The notes beneath the pieces are model-generated. The model saw only the letters and a list, made by a program, of their open reading frames with translations, was not told the DNA's origin and ran no database searches. Source: Halonotius sp046719765 (lineage in GTDB: Archaea > Halobacteriota > Halobacteria > Halobacteriales > Haloferacaceae). Taken from it: DNA of 64,000 nt. Every line of letters starts with the position of its first letter. The first letter of the stretch is position 1. The DNA lies in contig NZ_JABEBY010000006.1 of the NCBI RefSeq assembly GCF_046719765.1, forward strand, positions 62,001 to 126,000. The letters are read 5' to 3'. Both the position numbers and the translations under genes were made by a program. Of this stretch, positions 8,199-16,789 are shown in pieces.

Positions 8199-11100
8199 CG
8201 GCCGGCACCTCCGCGTCCGGGTCGCTGTCGCCGTCGAACTGGATGCCGGTCACCGCGCTGTAGTTGTCGTCCTGCATCGTCACGCCGATGGCGCGCTCGG
8301 AGCGTTCCAGCAGCGCGGAGCGATGGGAGACGACGACGAACTGGGCGTCGCCAGCGAGGTCGTCGACCATCTCGCCGACCCGCTCGGCGTTGACCGCATC
8401 GAGGAAGGCGTCGATCTCGTCGAGCGCGTAGAACGGCGCGGGGTTGTGTCGCTGGATGGCGAAGATGAAGGCGAGCGCGGTCAGCGATTTCTCGCCGCCG
8501 GACATCGCCGCCAGCCGCTGGATCGGTTTGTCCGCTGGTTGGGCTTTCATCGTCAGCCCGCCATCGAATGGGTCGTCGGGATCTTCTAAGACGAGTTCGC
8601 CCGTCCCATCGGAGAGCCGCGAGAAGATGTCCGTAAAGTGGTCGTTGATCGAGTCGAAGGCGTCCATGAACGTTGCCTTCTTCTGGGATTCGTACTGGTC
8701 GATCCGATCGCGGATGCCGTCGCGCTCCTCCTCAAGCGTGTCGCGGCCGTCGACAAGTTCGTCGAGGTCGGCTTCGACCTCCTCGTACTCCTCGATGGCG
8801 AGCATGTTGACCGGCTCCAGTTTTTCCATCTCTGTTTCGAGGCGGTCGATGTTGGATTCGACCTCGTCGTGGTCGGGGATCTCGTCGGGATCGTAGTCGC
8901 CGACAGCCTGCTCTAATTCGTCGATCTCCCACTCAAGCCGGTCGCGCTCTTCGCGGGCCGACTGGAGTTTTGACTCGATTTCGCCGACGGCCTCCTTGGC
9001 CTCGTCGCGGTCGGCCTGGGCCTCTTTGACCGTGGCTTTCAGATCCTTGCGGTCGTCTTTGAGATCGACCAATTCGGCTTCGAGTTCCTCGATGGCCGCG
9101 CGTTTCTCGTCGAGTTTGTCCTCCTTGTCCTCGATTTCGCCTTCTAACTCCTTGATCTCGTCTTGGGCGTCGGCCTTCCGATCCTGGGCGTCTTCGACGG
9201 TGTCGTGGAGGTCGTCGATGGCCTCCTCGGTGTACTGCTGTTCGAGCTGCTGTTCGTTGAGCCGGCCCTCAAGATCGTCCATCCGATCCTCGTGATCGCG
9301 GATCTCCTCGCGGATCTCATCGGCCTCGTCGGTCAGTTCGGGGATCTTCGACTCCGCGAGTTCGGCCTCCAGCTCCTCGATTTCGTCGTCGATCTCCTCG
9401 CGTTCGGCCTCGATCTCCTCGATCTCGTCGTCGACCTCGGCCATCTCCGCTTCGACCTCCTCGCGTTCAGCCTCGATCTCTTCGAGGCGGGTTTCGAGCT
9501 CGTCGATCTCGCGTTCGGCGTCGTCGATGGCCTCGTGTTTGCGCTCGATGTCAGCCTCGATGGACTGGACTTTCTCGACGGCGTCGGATTTGCGGTCGCG
9601 GGCGGCGTCGATCCCCGCTTCGAGGTCGCGGATCTCCTCCTCGTGCTGTCGACGTTTGTCTTCGAGCTGGTCGATCTCCTCGGCCAGCCGTTCGAGCTTG
9701 CCGCCGCCTGACGCCGAGAAGGCGTATCTGGAGCCGCCGCCGGAGCCGCCGGTCATCGCGCCCGATTTCTCGACAAGATCGCCGTCGAGGGTGACCATCC
9801 GGAACTGGCCCATGAACTCGCGGGCAGTGTCCATATCCTCGACGACGAGTGTCGAGCCGAGCACATAGGAAAAGATGCCCTCGTATTTGCTGTCGTATTC
9901 GACGAGGTTGCGCGCGAAGTCGACGACGCCCGGATGCGATGGGAGGTTCGGCAGCCCACGGTTATCCATCTCCGTGATGGGGAGGAAGGTCGCTCGCCCG
10001 GCGTTGCGGGATTTGAGGTAGTCGATACACTCCGAGCCGACGCCGTCGTCGTCGACAACAACGTTTGCGAGGCGGCCGCCCGCTGCCGTCTCACAGGCGG
10101 TCGCGTACTCGCTGTCGACGCTGCCGAGATCGCCGACCGCGCCGTGAACGCCGCGCTTGCCGGCGTTGAGGATCGTCGTCACCGAGCGGGGCCAGGAGCT
10201 GTCGTCGTTGCTGCGGGCTTCGAGGTCGGCGTACTCCGATTGCTTCTCGCGGAGTTCCGCCTCGATCTCCTCCAGTTCGGCTTTCGCCTCCTCGCGTTGT
10301 TCGCGGAGGGTGTCGATCTTCTCTTCGATGGTCGCCTTGTTCTTTTGGGCTTTGTCGAGCTCGCTCTGGAGGTTCGACAGCTCGGCTTTGAGATCCGGCA
10401 GCTCCTCGCGGGCGGTTTCGAGATCGTTTTTGGCCTCTTCGACCTCGCTGGAGCGGCGGCGGGCGTCGTCGAGCAGGCGATCCTTCTTCCGCTGGGCGTC
10501 GTTGGCCTGCGTTTTCAGCTCCTCGCGTCGCTCCTTCGCGTCGGCCAGCTCGGCTTTCAGCTCGTCGAACTCGGTGTCGGCGTTGTCGATCTCGGCTTCG
10601 ATCTCGGCGAGATCTGCCTCCTTGCTCTGGATCGTGCTTTTGACCGACGCCTGCTCGACTTTGAGCTCCTTGATCGTTGATTCGATCTCCTCAAGCTGTT
10701 CCTGTTTGCGGTCGATCTGGACGAACGCTTGCCGGCGTTCGTCCTCGGCGTCCTCGATGCGGCCTTCGGCGGTCTCGATGCGGCCCTCAAGCCGGTCGAT
10801 CTCGCCTTTGATCGACTCCATCTCGCGTTTGAGTTCGAGCTGTTCGTCCTCACCTTTGCGCTCGATCTCGCGGTTGAGCTCCTCCAGCTCGTCTTCCAGT
10901 CGGGTGAGTCGCCCCTGCGCGCTGTCGAGGGTATCTTGCCGCTCAGCGAGGGTCTCCTCGTGGCTGTCGATCTGGGCTTCGATCTCGTCGAGTTCGGCGC
11001 GTTTGTCCTCCAGCTCGGCGGCCTTCAGATACCCCTCGTACTCCTGTTTTTCATCGCGCAGGGATTGGTATTCGAGGGCCGTGTCGCGTTCGTCGGCGAG

Positions 11101-11775
11101 CTGTTCGAGCCGTTCTTCCTTCTCCTCGATCTTCAGCGTCGCCTCGTTGATCCGCTCTTCGACGGCATCGAGCTCCTCGAAGGCCGACTCCTTCTTGGCG
11201 TCGAACTCGGCGACGCCGGCGATCTCGTCGATGATGCCGCGCCGCTGGCCGGCGGACATGTTGATGATCTCGGTCACGTCGCCCTGCATGACGACGTTGT
11301 ACCCCTCGGGGGCGATGCCGGCCTGCGAAAGCAGGTCTTGGATGTCGCCGAGGTTGACGGATCGCTCGTTGAGATAGTAGTACGAGTAGTAGTTGTCGTC
11401 GGTCTGTTTGACCCGGCGTTTGATCGTGATTTCGTCAACGTCGCCGACGCGGTCGGTGCCGGCGGCGGTGACGACCTGCTCGCGGGTGAGCGTCCCCTCG
11501 CTGTTATCGAGGATGACCTCGACGCTGGCCTCGCGTGGCCCGTCGGCGGTCGACTCCTCGCCGTCGTGGCCGGGATTGTAGATCAGGTCGGTCAGCTTCT
11601 CGGCGCGGATGCCACGGGTTTTGGCGAGGCCGAGGGCGAACAGAATCCCGTCGATGATGTTCGATTTCCCCGAGCCGTTGGGGCCCGTAATAACAGTAAA
11701 ATCCTCGTACAGCGGGATGCGCGTCGGCCGCCCGAAGCTCTTGAAACCGTCCAACACGAGGGCTTTGATGTGCAT
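8191..11775 (-). CDS. smc: Chromosome segregation ATPase SMC
   Basis: The 1194-aa protein has the full SMC plan. At the N-terminus is the Walker A loop in TGPNGSGKSNIIDGILFALG (about residues 29-48). A long coiled coil (about 165-500) follows, then the hinge (about 515-650, from RSVTTILNAGKRGVHGAVGD to MTGGSGGGSRYAFSASGGG), and a returning coiled coil that is almost pure Glu/Asp/Arg/Lys heptads. The C-terminal head has the ABC signature MSGGEKSLTALAF and Walker B FYALDEIDAFLD. The product organises and segregates chromosomes with ScpA, encoded just downstream with an 8-base overlap. Start: ATG at 11775, giving MHIKALVLDGFKSFG, the conserved SMC opening. Confidence 0.97.
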   Translation of the reverse strand: MHIKALVLDGFKSFGRPTRIPLYEDFTVITGPNGSGKSNIIDGILFALGLAKTRGIRAEKLTDLIYNPGHDGEESTADGPREASVEVILDNSEGTLTREQVVTAAGTDRVGDVDEITIKRRVKQTDDNYYSYYYLNERSVNLGDIQDLLSQAGIAPEGYNVVMQGDVTEIINMSAGQRRGIIDEIAGVAEFDAKKESAFEELDAVEERINEATLKIEEKEERLEQLADERDTALEYQSLRDEKQEYEGYLKAAELEDKRAELDEIEAQIDSHEETLAERQDTLDSAQGRLTRLEDELEELNREIERKGEDEQLELKREMESIKGEIDRLEGRIETAEGRIEDAEDERRQAFVQIDRKQEQLEEIESTIKELKVEQASVKSTIQSKEADLAEIEAEIDNADTEFDELKAELADAKERREELKTQANDAQRKKDRLLDDARRRSSEVEEAKNDLETAREELPDLKAELSNLQSELDKAQKNKATIEEKIDTLREQREEAKAELEEIEAELREKQSEYADLEARSNDDSSWPRSVTTILNAGKRGVHGAVGDLGSVDSEYATACETAAGGRLANVVVDDDGVGSECIDYLKSRNAGRATFLPITEMDNRGLPNLPSHPGVVDFARNLVEYDSKYEGIFSYVLGSTLVVEDMDTAREFMGQFRMVTLDGDLVEKSGAMTGGSGGGSRYAFSASGGGKLERLAEEIDQLEDKRRQHEEEIRDLEAGIDAARDRKSDAVEKVQSIEADIERKHEAIDDAEREIDELETRLEEIEAEREEVEAEMAEVDDEIEEIEAEREEIDDEIEELEAELAESKIPELTDEADEIREEIRDHEDRMDDLEGRLNEQQLEQQYTEEAIDDLHDTVEDAQDRKADAQDEIKELEGEIEDKEDKLDEKRAAIEELEAELVDLKDDRKDLKATVKEAQADRDEAKEAVGEIESKLQSAREERDRLEWEIDELEQAVGDYDPDEIPDHDEVESNIDRLETEMEKLEPVNMLAIEEYEEVEADLDELVDGRDTLEEERDGIRDRIDQYESQKKATFMDAFDSINDHFTDIFSRLSDGTGELVLEDPDDPFDGGLTMKAQPADKPIQRLAAMSGGEKSLTALAFIFAIQRHNPAPFYALDEIDAFLDAVNAERVGEMVDDLAGDAQFVVVSHRSALLERSERAIGVTMQDDNYSAVTGIQFDGDSDPDAEVPADD

Positions 11776-11824
11776 AGATGATGAACTCGGGCAGGGTCGC
11801 CTCGCGGGTCAGGTCGAACCCTGA

Positions 11825-12157
11825 TCAGGCGACGATGATGTCGTCTGTCGATTCGTTTGCGTCTTCCTCAGTTGGCTCTTCCGGTTCGACAGCCGCCTCG
11901 CTTGACTCGGCTTCCGAGGTGGCGTCGGCGCCCACCGAGTCGGTGGCGACATCGACATCATCCTGTTCGTGTTCGACGACAACGACGTGGTCGTCGCTTT
12001 TTGTCTCCCGCTCGGCTGGCGGTTCCGCCTCGCTGGCCGCCTCAGCCTCAAGCTTGCGAACCCGATCTTTCGTCTCGACGAGCTCCTCGGTGAGGCCGTT
12101 GACCGCAGCACGGAGCTCTGCCACCTGTCCTTCGAGTTCATCGACGCGGTTACTCAT
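11825..12157 (-). CDS. Small acidic coiled-coil protein upstream of smc
   Basis: The 110-aa protein opens with a single canonical coiled coil (about residues 1-42, MSNRVDELEGQVAELRAAVN through DRVRKLEAEA, hydrophobic residues at heptad positions). An acidic disordered tail of about 65 residues ends in STDDIIVA. It lies 49 bases upstream of smc on the same strand and is probably the first gene of the smc-scpA transcript. I recognise it as a conserved haloarchaeal small protein of unknown function (DUF7518-like; the number is from memory). It has no DNA-binding basic patch, so a bZIP-type role looks unlikely. A part in condensin function is only suggested by position. Confidence 0.75.
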   Translation of the reverse strand: MSNRVDELEGQVAELRAAVNGLTEELVETKDRVRKLEAEAASEAEPPAERETKSDDHVVVVEHEQDDVDVATDSVGADATSEAESSEAAVEPEEPTEEDANESTDDIIVA

Positions 12158-12258
12158 ACCATGACAACCAGTCTGTATCCGGATAAAACTGTGTCAGACA
12201 CATGTGTGCGTGCTGAGTGATCGCTCCCGGCGTGATCGATCACTGCCTGCATTGGTTA

Positions 12259-12265
12259 TTTATAT
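12259..12265 (+). promoter_or_regulatory. TATA box deciding the start of the beta-propeller gene
   Basis: TTTATAT at 12259-12265 lies 25 bases before the ATG at 12291. This is the expected distance from an archaeal TATA box to the transcription start, and it implies a leaderless mRNA beginning at or next to that ATG. The upstream in-frame ATG at 12264 overlaps the box itself and can be dismissed. Confidence 0.6.
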
Positions 12266-12290
12266 GAAAACTCCTGATAGTATAGTACGG

Positions 12291-13430
12291 ATGGCGTACC
12301 ATGGGCCGCTGGGGGACGGCACCATACTCCCAACTCGACGCACAGTCTTGAAATCAGCACTCAGCGTAGGGGTTGTTGGCGGCATTGGCGTGTCGTGGGC
12401 GACCGCGGAGGAAAGCGAGCGACAGCGGTGGGCGTTCGAAACTGACAACGCCGTCGCCTCCTCGCCGACGGTCGTCGACGACACGGTCGTTGTTGGCAGC
12501 GGGGATGGCACCGTCTACGCGCTGTCGGCATCGACCGGCGAAACGCGGTGGACGTTCGACACCGATGACTACATCTTTTCCTCGCCAACAGTCGCCGGCG
12601 ACACGGTCTTTGTCGGCAGCGACGACGCGACGCTCTACGCGCTCGATGTCGCCACCGGCGAGGAGCGGTGGACGGTCGAGACCGGCGACAGCATCGGGTC
12701 GTCGCCGACCGTTGTTGACGGCACTGTCTACGTCGGCAGCAACGACGCGACGCTCTATGCGCTCGATGTCGCCACCGGCGAGGAGCGGTGGACGGCCGAA
12801 ACCGGCGACTACGTCACGTCATCGCCAACCATTGCCGACGGGACGGTCTTTGTCGGCAGCAACGACGCGACGCTCTACGCACTCGATGCCGAAACCGGCG
12901 AGGAGCGGTGGACGTTCGAGACTAACGGCAAGATCGAGTCGTCGCCGACGGTCGCTAACGGAACGGTGTTTGTCGGCGGATGGGAGTCATTTTACGCCCT
13001 TGATGCTGACACCGGCGAGCAGCAGTGGACACATGATGCCACCGTTGTCTCCTCGCCGACGGTCGCCGACGGCACCGTCTTTGTCACCGGGGCTGGCGGC
13101 TCGCTGTACGCGCTGTCGGCGGCGAACGGCGACCAACAGTGGGCGTTTGAAACGAAGAGTTCGCTGCACTCCTCGCCGACCGTTGTCGGTGAAATCGTGG
13201 TCTTCGAATCCCTGCGGAACGTGTACGCCCTCGATACGGCCACCGGTGCCCAGCAGTGGGCCTTTGCCAGCGGCGGCCGCTCTTCGCCGACGGTCGTCGA
13301 CGGAACGGTGTTTGTCGGCAGCGACGACACCAACATCTACGCGCTGCGGGCCGGGGTCGATGGCTCCAGCGATGGCTCGCGGGTTCGGCTGGGCACGCTG
13401 GGCCACCACGGCGATCGACGCGTTGAGTGA
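12291..13430 (+). CDS. Tat-exported PQQ-type beta-propeller protein
   Basis: The 379-aa protein starts MAYHGPLGD and has a twin-arginine signal around residues 15-40 (PTRRTVLKSALSVGVVGG), so export in folded form is predicted. The rest is about nine repeats of ~40 residues with the pattern SSPTV-DGTVFVGS-D-LYAL-TGEERW, the PQQ-binding-like/quinoprotein propeller blade. No enzyme partner or quinone dehydrogenase motif is evident, so a structural, substrate-binding or assembly role is as likely as catalysis. Blades 3-5 are nearly identical at the DNA level with a 120-base period, suggesting recent internal duplication. No further domain follows the propeller; the tail is RVRLGTLGHHGDRRVE. Confidence 0.83.
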   Translation: MAYHGPLGDGTILPTRRTVLKSALSVGVVGGIGVSWATAEESERQRWAFETDNAVASSPTVVDDTVVVGSGDGTVYALSASTGETRWTFDTDDYIFSSPTVAGDTVFVGSDDATLYALDVATGEERWTVETGDSIGSSPTVVDGTVYVGSNDATLYALDVATGEERWTAETGDYVTSSPTIADGTVFVGSNDATLYALDAETGEERWTFETNGKIESSPTVANGTVFVGGWESFYALDADTGEQQWTHDATVVSSPTVADGTVFVTGAGGSLYALSAANGDQQWAFETKSSLHSSPTVVGEIVVFESLRNVYALDTATGAQQWAFASGGRSSPTVVDGTVFVGSDDTNIYALRAGVDGSSDGSRVRLGTLGHHGDRRVE

Positions 13431-13503
13431 CGCTGCTGGCCACCGAGCGGTCGACCTTCGTGGCTCCGTTAGGCTTTAGCCAGCCCGCGCCGAATCCGGC
13501 CCA

Positions 13504-14994
13504 ATGACAGCGCAGGCCGTCCAAACCGACGAACACGCGGTCGTCATCGGGCTGGAGGTGCACGTCCAGCTTGAGACGGCCACCAAGATCTTCTGTGGCT
13601 GCTCGACTGCGGCCGATGATGACGAGGAACCGAACAGCCGAACCTGCCCGGTCTGTCTCGGCTTACCCGGCGCGCTGCCGGTGCTCAACGAGGGCGCGGT
13701 CGAGGCCGCCGTCAAGATCGGGAAGGCACTCTCCGCAGAGATCCCCGAGCGAACGGCGTTCCACCGGAAGAACTACTACTACCCTGATCTCCCCAAAAAC
13801 TTCCAGCTCACGCAGTACGACGCGCCAATTTGCCAGCAGGGCGCACTCGAAATCAGCGTTGAGGGCGATCGCCGCGAGATCGGCATCACGCGGGCCCACC
13901 TCGAAGAGGATCCCGGTAGCCTCCAGCATAAGGGCGGCAGCATCGACACCGCCGAAGCAACGCTGATCAACTACAACCGCGCGGGCACACCACTCGTGGA
14001 GATCGTCACCGAGCCGGATTTCCGCTCGCCGGCCGAAACGCGGGCCTTCCTCGCCAAACTGGAAGAGGTACTCGAATATCTCGGCGTCTTCGATGCGACC
14101 CGGGACGGCAGCCTCCGCGTCGACGCCAACATCTCGCTTGTCGACGCCGAGGAAGTCGACGACGCGGGCGAGATCGACGACAGCGTCCTCGAAGATGCGA
14201 ACCGAACCGAAGTGAAGAATATCTCCAGTCACAAGGCTGCCGAGAAGGCACTGGCCTACGAGGTTAGTCGCCAGAAAAACGCCGTCAAGCGCGGCCGCGC
14301 GCTCGAAACCGAGACCCGCCACTGGGACGAATCCCGCGGGATCACCGTCTCGATGCGTTCGAAGGAGTCAGAAGCCGACTACCGCTACTTCCGGGAGGCC
14401 GACCTCCCACCGCTCGAAGTCGCCGACTGGAAGAACAAAATCGAAATCCCGGAACTCCCCGATGCCCGACGGGAACGGTTCGTCGCCGACTACGGCCTCG
14501 ACAGCGAGTCCGCCTCGAAGCTCACCTCGACCAAAGAGGTCGCCGATTTCTTCGAGGCCGTCGCCGAGGAGTTCGATCCCGACGTGGCCGCGACGTGGGT
14601 CGCCGACAACCTACTCGGCGAACTCAACTACCGGGATATGCAGATCACCGACATCGAGGGTCGCCTCGATGAGTTCTCCCGGCTGATCGAACTCGTCGAA
14701 AACGACGAGCTCACGGTCAAAAACGCCGAGGAGGTCGTCCTCCGGTCGATGCTCGACGACGGCGACGACCCCGAGACGATCATCGACCGCGAGGGGCTCG
14801 GCAAGGCCGACGACGACGCCATCGCCGACTTCGTTACGGAAGCGATCGATGAAAACCCCGACGCGGTCGACGACTACCACAGCGGCGAGGATGGTGCGCT
14901 GAACTTCCTCGTCGGTCAGGTCATGCAGAAATCCGGCGGCTCGGCCGATCCCGGCAGCGTCAACCAACTACTGCGCGAGGAACTCGACGCCTGA
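13504..14994 (+). CDS. gatB: Aspartyl/glutamyl-tRNA amidotransferase subunit B
   Basis: The 496-aa GatB acts with GatA and GatC to convert Glu-tRNA(Gln) or Asp-tRNA(Asn) to the amidated form. Key blocks: VIGLEVHVQLETATKIFCGC, then zinc-type cysteines with RTCPVCLGLPGALPVLN (about residues 47-63). The core follows with RKNYYYPDLPKNFQLTQYD and HLEEDPGSLQHK, then DYRYFREADLPPL. The C-terminal helical GatB/YqeY domain (about 345-496) ends LVGQVMQKSGGSADPGSVNQLL. The gene is monocistronic here; gatA and gatC are not in the window. Start ATG at 13504 fits the family N-terminus. Confidence 0.96.
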   Translation: MTAQAVQTDEHAVVIGLEVHVQLETATKIFCGCSTAADDDEEPNSRTCPVCLGLPGALPVLNEGAVEAAVKIGKALSAEIPERTAFHRKNYYYPDLPKNFQLTQYDAPICQQGALEISVEGDRREIGITRAHLEEDPGSLQHKGGSIDTAEATLINYNRAGTPLVEIVTEPDFRSPAETRAFLAKLEEVLEYLGVFDATRDGSLRVDANISLVDAEEVDDAGEIDDSVLEDANRTEVKNISSHKAAEKALAYEVSRQKNAVKRGRALETETRHWDESRGITVSMRSKESEADYRYFREADLPPLEVADWKNKIEIPELPDARRERFVADYGLDSESASKLTSTKEVADFFEAVAEEFDPDVAATWVADNLLGELNYRDMQITDIEGRLDEFSRLIELVENDELTVKNAEEVVLRSMLDDGDDPETIIDREGLGKADDDAIADFVTEAIDENPDAVDDYHSGEDGALNFLVGQVMQKSGGSADPGSVNQLLREELDA

Positions 14995-15043
14995 ACCCCA
15001 GCCGACGCGGTCGTCTCCCGCTTTCTTCGCGCGTGTAAAATTC

Positions 15044-15061
15044 TTACTCACAGAAGAGTAA
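15044..15061. promoter_or_regulatory. Inverted repeat in the gdh promoter
   Basis: TTACTC (15044-15049) and GAGTAA (15056-15061) form a perfect 6-bp palindrome around ACAGAA. It lies directly downstream of a TAAAATT element and 33 bases before the gdh ATG at 15094, so it covers the likely transcription start. It is a candidate site for a sugar-responsive regulator; the adjacent gfcR product is an obvious suspect, but this is inference. Confidence 0.5.
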
Positions 15062-15093
15062 CGCTATTGGCCCGTGGAACCGACCACCACGGT

Positions 15094-16167
15094 ATGAAGG
15101 CTATCGCGGTCTACGAGGGCGAATCAGAGCCCGCGCTCATCGACCTCCCGAAGCCCGATCCCGAGGCGGGTGAGGCGTTAGTTCGCACGCTCCGGGTCGG
15201 CGTCGACGGCACCGACCACGAAGTCATCAGCGGCGGCCACGGCGGCTATCCGGCCGACACCGACCACATGGTGTTGGGCCACGAGGCCGTCGGCGTCGTC
15301 GAAGACGCAAACGGGACTGACCTCTCGGCAGGCGATATCGTCGTTCCGACCGTCCGGCGACGACCCAACGGCAGCAACGCCTACTTCGAGCGCGGCGAGC
15401 CGGATATGGCACCTGACGGCCAGTACCACGAGCGCGGCATCGTCGGCGCACACGGCTTCATGGCCGAATACTTCACTAGCCCGGCGGAGTCGCTCGTGCC
15501 GATTTCGCCTGATCTCGCCGAGCATGGCTTCCTCGTTGAGCCGATCTCAATAACGGAGAAGGCGGTCGAACACGCCGACGCCAGCCGGTCGGCCTTCGAG
15601 TGGACGCCCGAATCCGCGCTCGTGTTGGGCAACGGCAGTCTGGGCCTGATCACGCTGGCCATGTTTGAACAGCGATTTGAGCGCACCTACTGTCTGGGCC
15701 GTCGGGAGCGACCTGACCCAACCATCGACATCATCGAATCGCTGGGTAGCACCTACGTCAACAGCAACGAGACGCCGGTACCCGAGATCCCTGACACCCA
15801 CGAGGCTCCGGATCTGATCTACGAATCGACAGGGTATGCGAAACACCCCTTCGAGTCGATCGAGGCCCTCGCGCCAAACGGCGTCCTCGCCGCCCTTGGG
15901 ATTCCGGGCGACTGGGAGTTCGAGATCGAGGGCGGCAAACTCCACCGCGAACTGGTACTCCATAACAAGGCCATCGTCGGCAGCGTCAACTCCAACGTCG
16001 GCCATTTCGAGGCCGCCGCCGAGACACTCGCGTCGCTATCGGCGTCGTTCCTCGACGACCTCGTGACCGGGATCTACGGGCTCGACGACTACGAGGACGC
16101 CTTCGTTGACGACGACAGTACTATCAAAAACGCGATTCAATTCAGCGAGTATGAAAAACGTCGATAA
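15094..16167 (+). CDS. gdh: Glucose 1-dehydrogenase (haloarchaeal zinc MDR family)
   Basis: The 357-aa medium-chain dehydrogenase oxidises glucose to gluconolactone with NAD(P)+, the entry step of the semi-phosphorylative Entner-Doudoroff route. It resembles the well-studied Haloferax mediterranei enzyme over its length: EALVRTLRVGVDGTDHEVI, GHEAVGVVEDANGTDL, the substrate block MAPDGQYHERGIVGAHGFM, LVEPISITEKAVEHA and the Rossmann segment VLGNGSLGLITLAMF. The conserved MKAIAVYEG at 15094 sets the start; an in-frame TTG at 15067 is rejected. The stop overlaps the start of gfcR by 17 bases, so enzyme and presumed regulator are translationally linked. A palindrome sits at the promoter. Confidence 0.94.
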   Translation: MKAIAVYEGESEPALIDLPKPDPEAGEALVRTLRVGVDGTDHEVISGGHGGYPADTDHMVLGHEAVGVVEDANGTDLSAGDIVVPTVRRRPNGSNAYFERGEPDMAPDGQYHERGIVGAHGFMAEYFTSPAESLVPISPDLAEHGFLVEPISITEKAVEHADASRSAFEWTPESALVLGNGSLGLITLAMFEQRFERTYCLGRRERPDPTIDIIESLGSTYVNSNETPVPEIPDTHEAPDLIYESTGYAKHPFESIEALAPNGVLAALGIPGDWEFEIEGGKLHRELVLHNKAIVGSVNSNVGHFEAAAETLASLSASFLDDLVTGIYGLDDYEDAFVDDDSTIKNAIQFSEYEKRR

Positions 16168-16789
16168 CCTCATCGAGAGCGCGGCGGAGCTGGCCGGCCG
16201 CGGCCTCTCCCGCGGCGAGATCGCCGACGAACTCAACGTGTCTCGGGAGACCGCAAGCTGGCTGGTCGAGCGCGGCGGGGTCGAACACGAAGCCGACCAG
16301 GAGCCACGAGCGACCGCCAGCCCCCAGGATATCCACGTCGACTGGAGCGCGATCGGCCGCGACAGCAGCCGGCTCACCCATGTCAGCCACGCGATGGCCG
16401 ACATCATCTCGAAGGAAGACGATGACGTGGGGCTGACAGTCGGCATCGAGAAAGCCGGCGTCCCGCTGGCGACGGTCATCGCCAACGAACTCGACACCGA
16501 TATCGCCGCCTACGGCCCCGCAAAACACCAGTGGGAGGAAGGCGACATCGAGGATTTCGACGGCGGCTTCTCCCAGAACTTCTCGGCTGTCTCCGATCAG
16601 GACTGCTACATCATTGACGACATCATTACCTCGGGGACGACGATGCGGGAGACGATCACGGCCGTCCGCGAGCAGGGTGGCACCCCGGTCGGCTGTGTCG
16701 TCCTCGTCGACAAACAGGGCGTCGACGAGATCGATGGCGTCCCCGTCTCCTCGCTGATGAACGTCGTCAGCGTTGCCCCCGAGGAATGA
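16151..16789 (+). CDS. gfcR: Transcriptional regulator GfcR (orotate phosphoribosyltransferase-like, PyrE2 type)
   Basis: The 212-aa protein couples an N-terminal helix-turn-helix (about residues 1-40; LAGRGLSRGEIADELNVSR) to a type I PRTase fold. The PRPP-loop-like motif is DCYIIDDIITSGTTMRETI (about residues 150-168). Proteins of this architecture were once called PyrE2 and are described in Haloferax as activators of glycolytic and sugar-catabolic genes. The ATG at 16151 gives the conserved MKNVDNLIESAAELA; it lies inside the 3' end of gdh. The gene ends in an ATGA overlap with hyuA. Position next to glucose dehydrogenase supports regulation of sugar oxidation. The bound effector is not evident from the sequence. 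Confidence 0.9.
   Translation: MKNVDNLIESAAELAGRGLSRGEIADELNVSRETASWLVERGGVEHEADQEPRATASPQDIHVDWSAIGRDSSRLTHVSHAMADIISKEDDDVGLTVGIEKAGVPLATVIANELDTDIAAYGPAKHQWEEGDIEDFDGGFSQNFSAVSDQDCYIIDDIITSGTTMRETITAVREQGGTPVGCVVLVDKQGVDEIDGVPVSSLMNVVSVAPEE

Noticed and set aside
8236..11781. Long plus-strand open frames opposite smc
   Set aside because: They arise from the GC-rich, Glu/Asp/Arg-dominated coding strand; the antisense products are Leu/Val- or Ser-rich low-complexity sequences with no domains.
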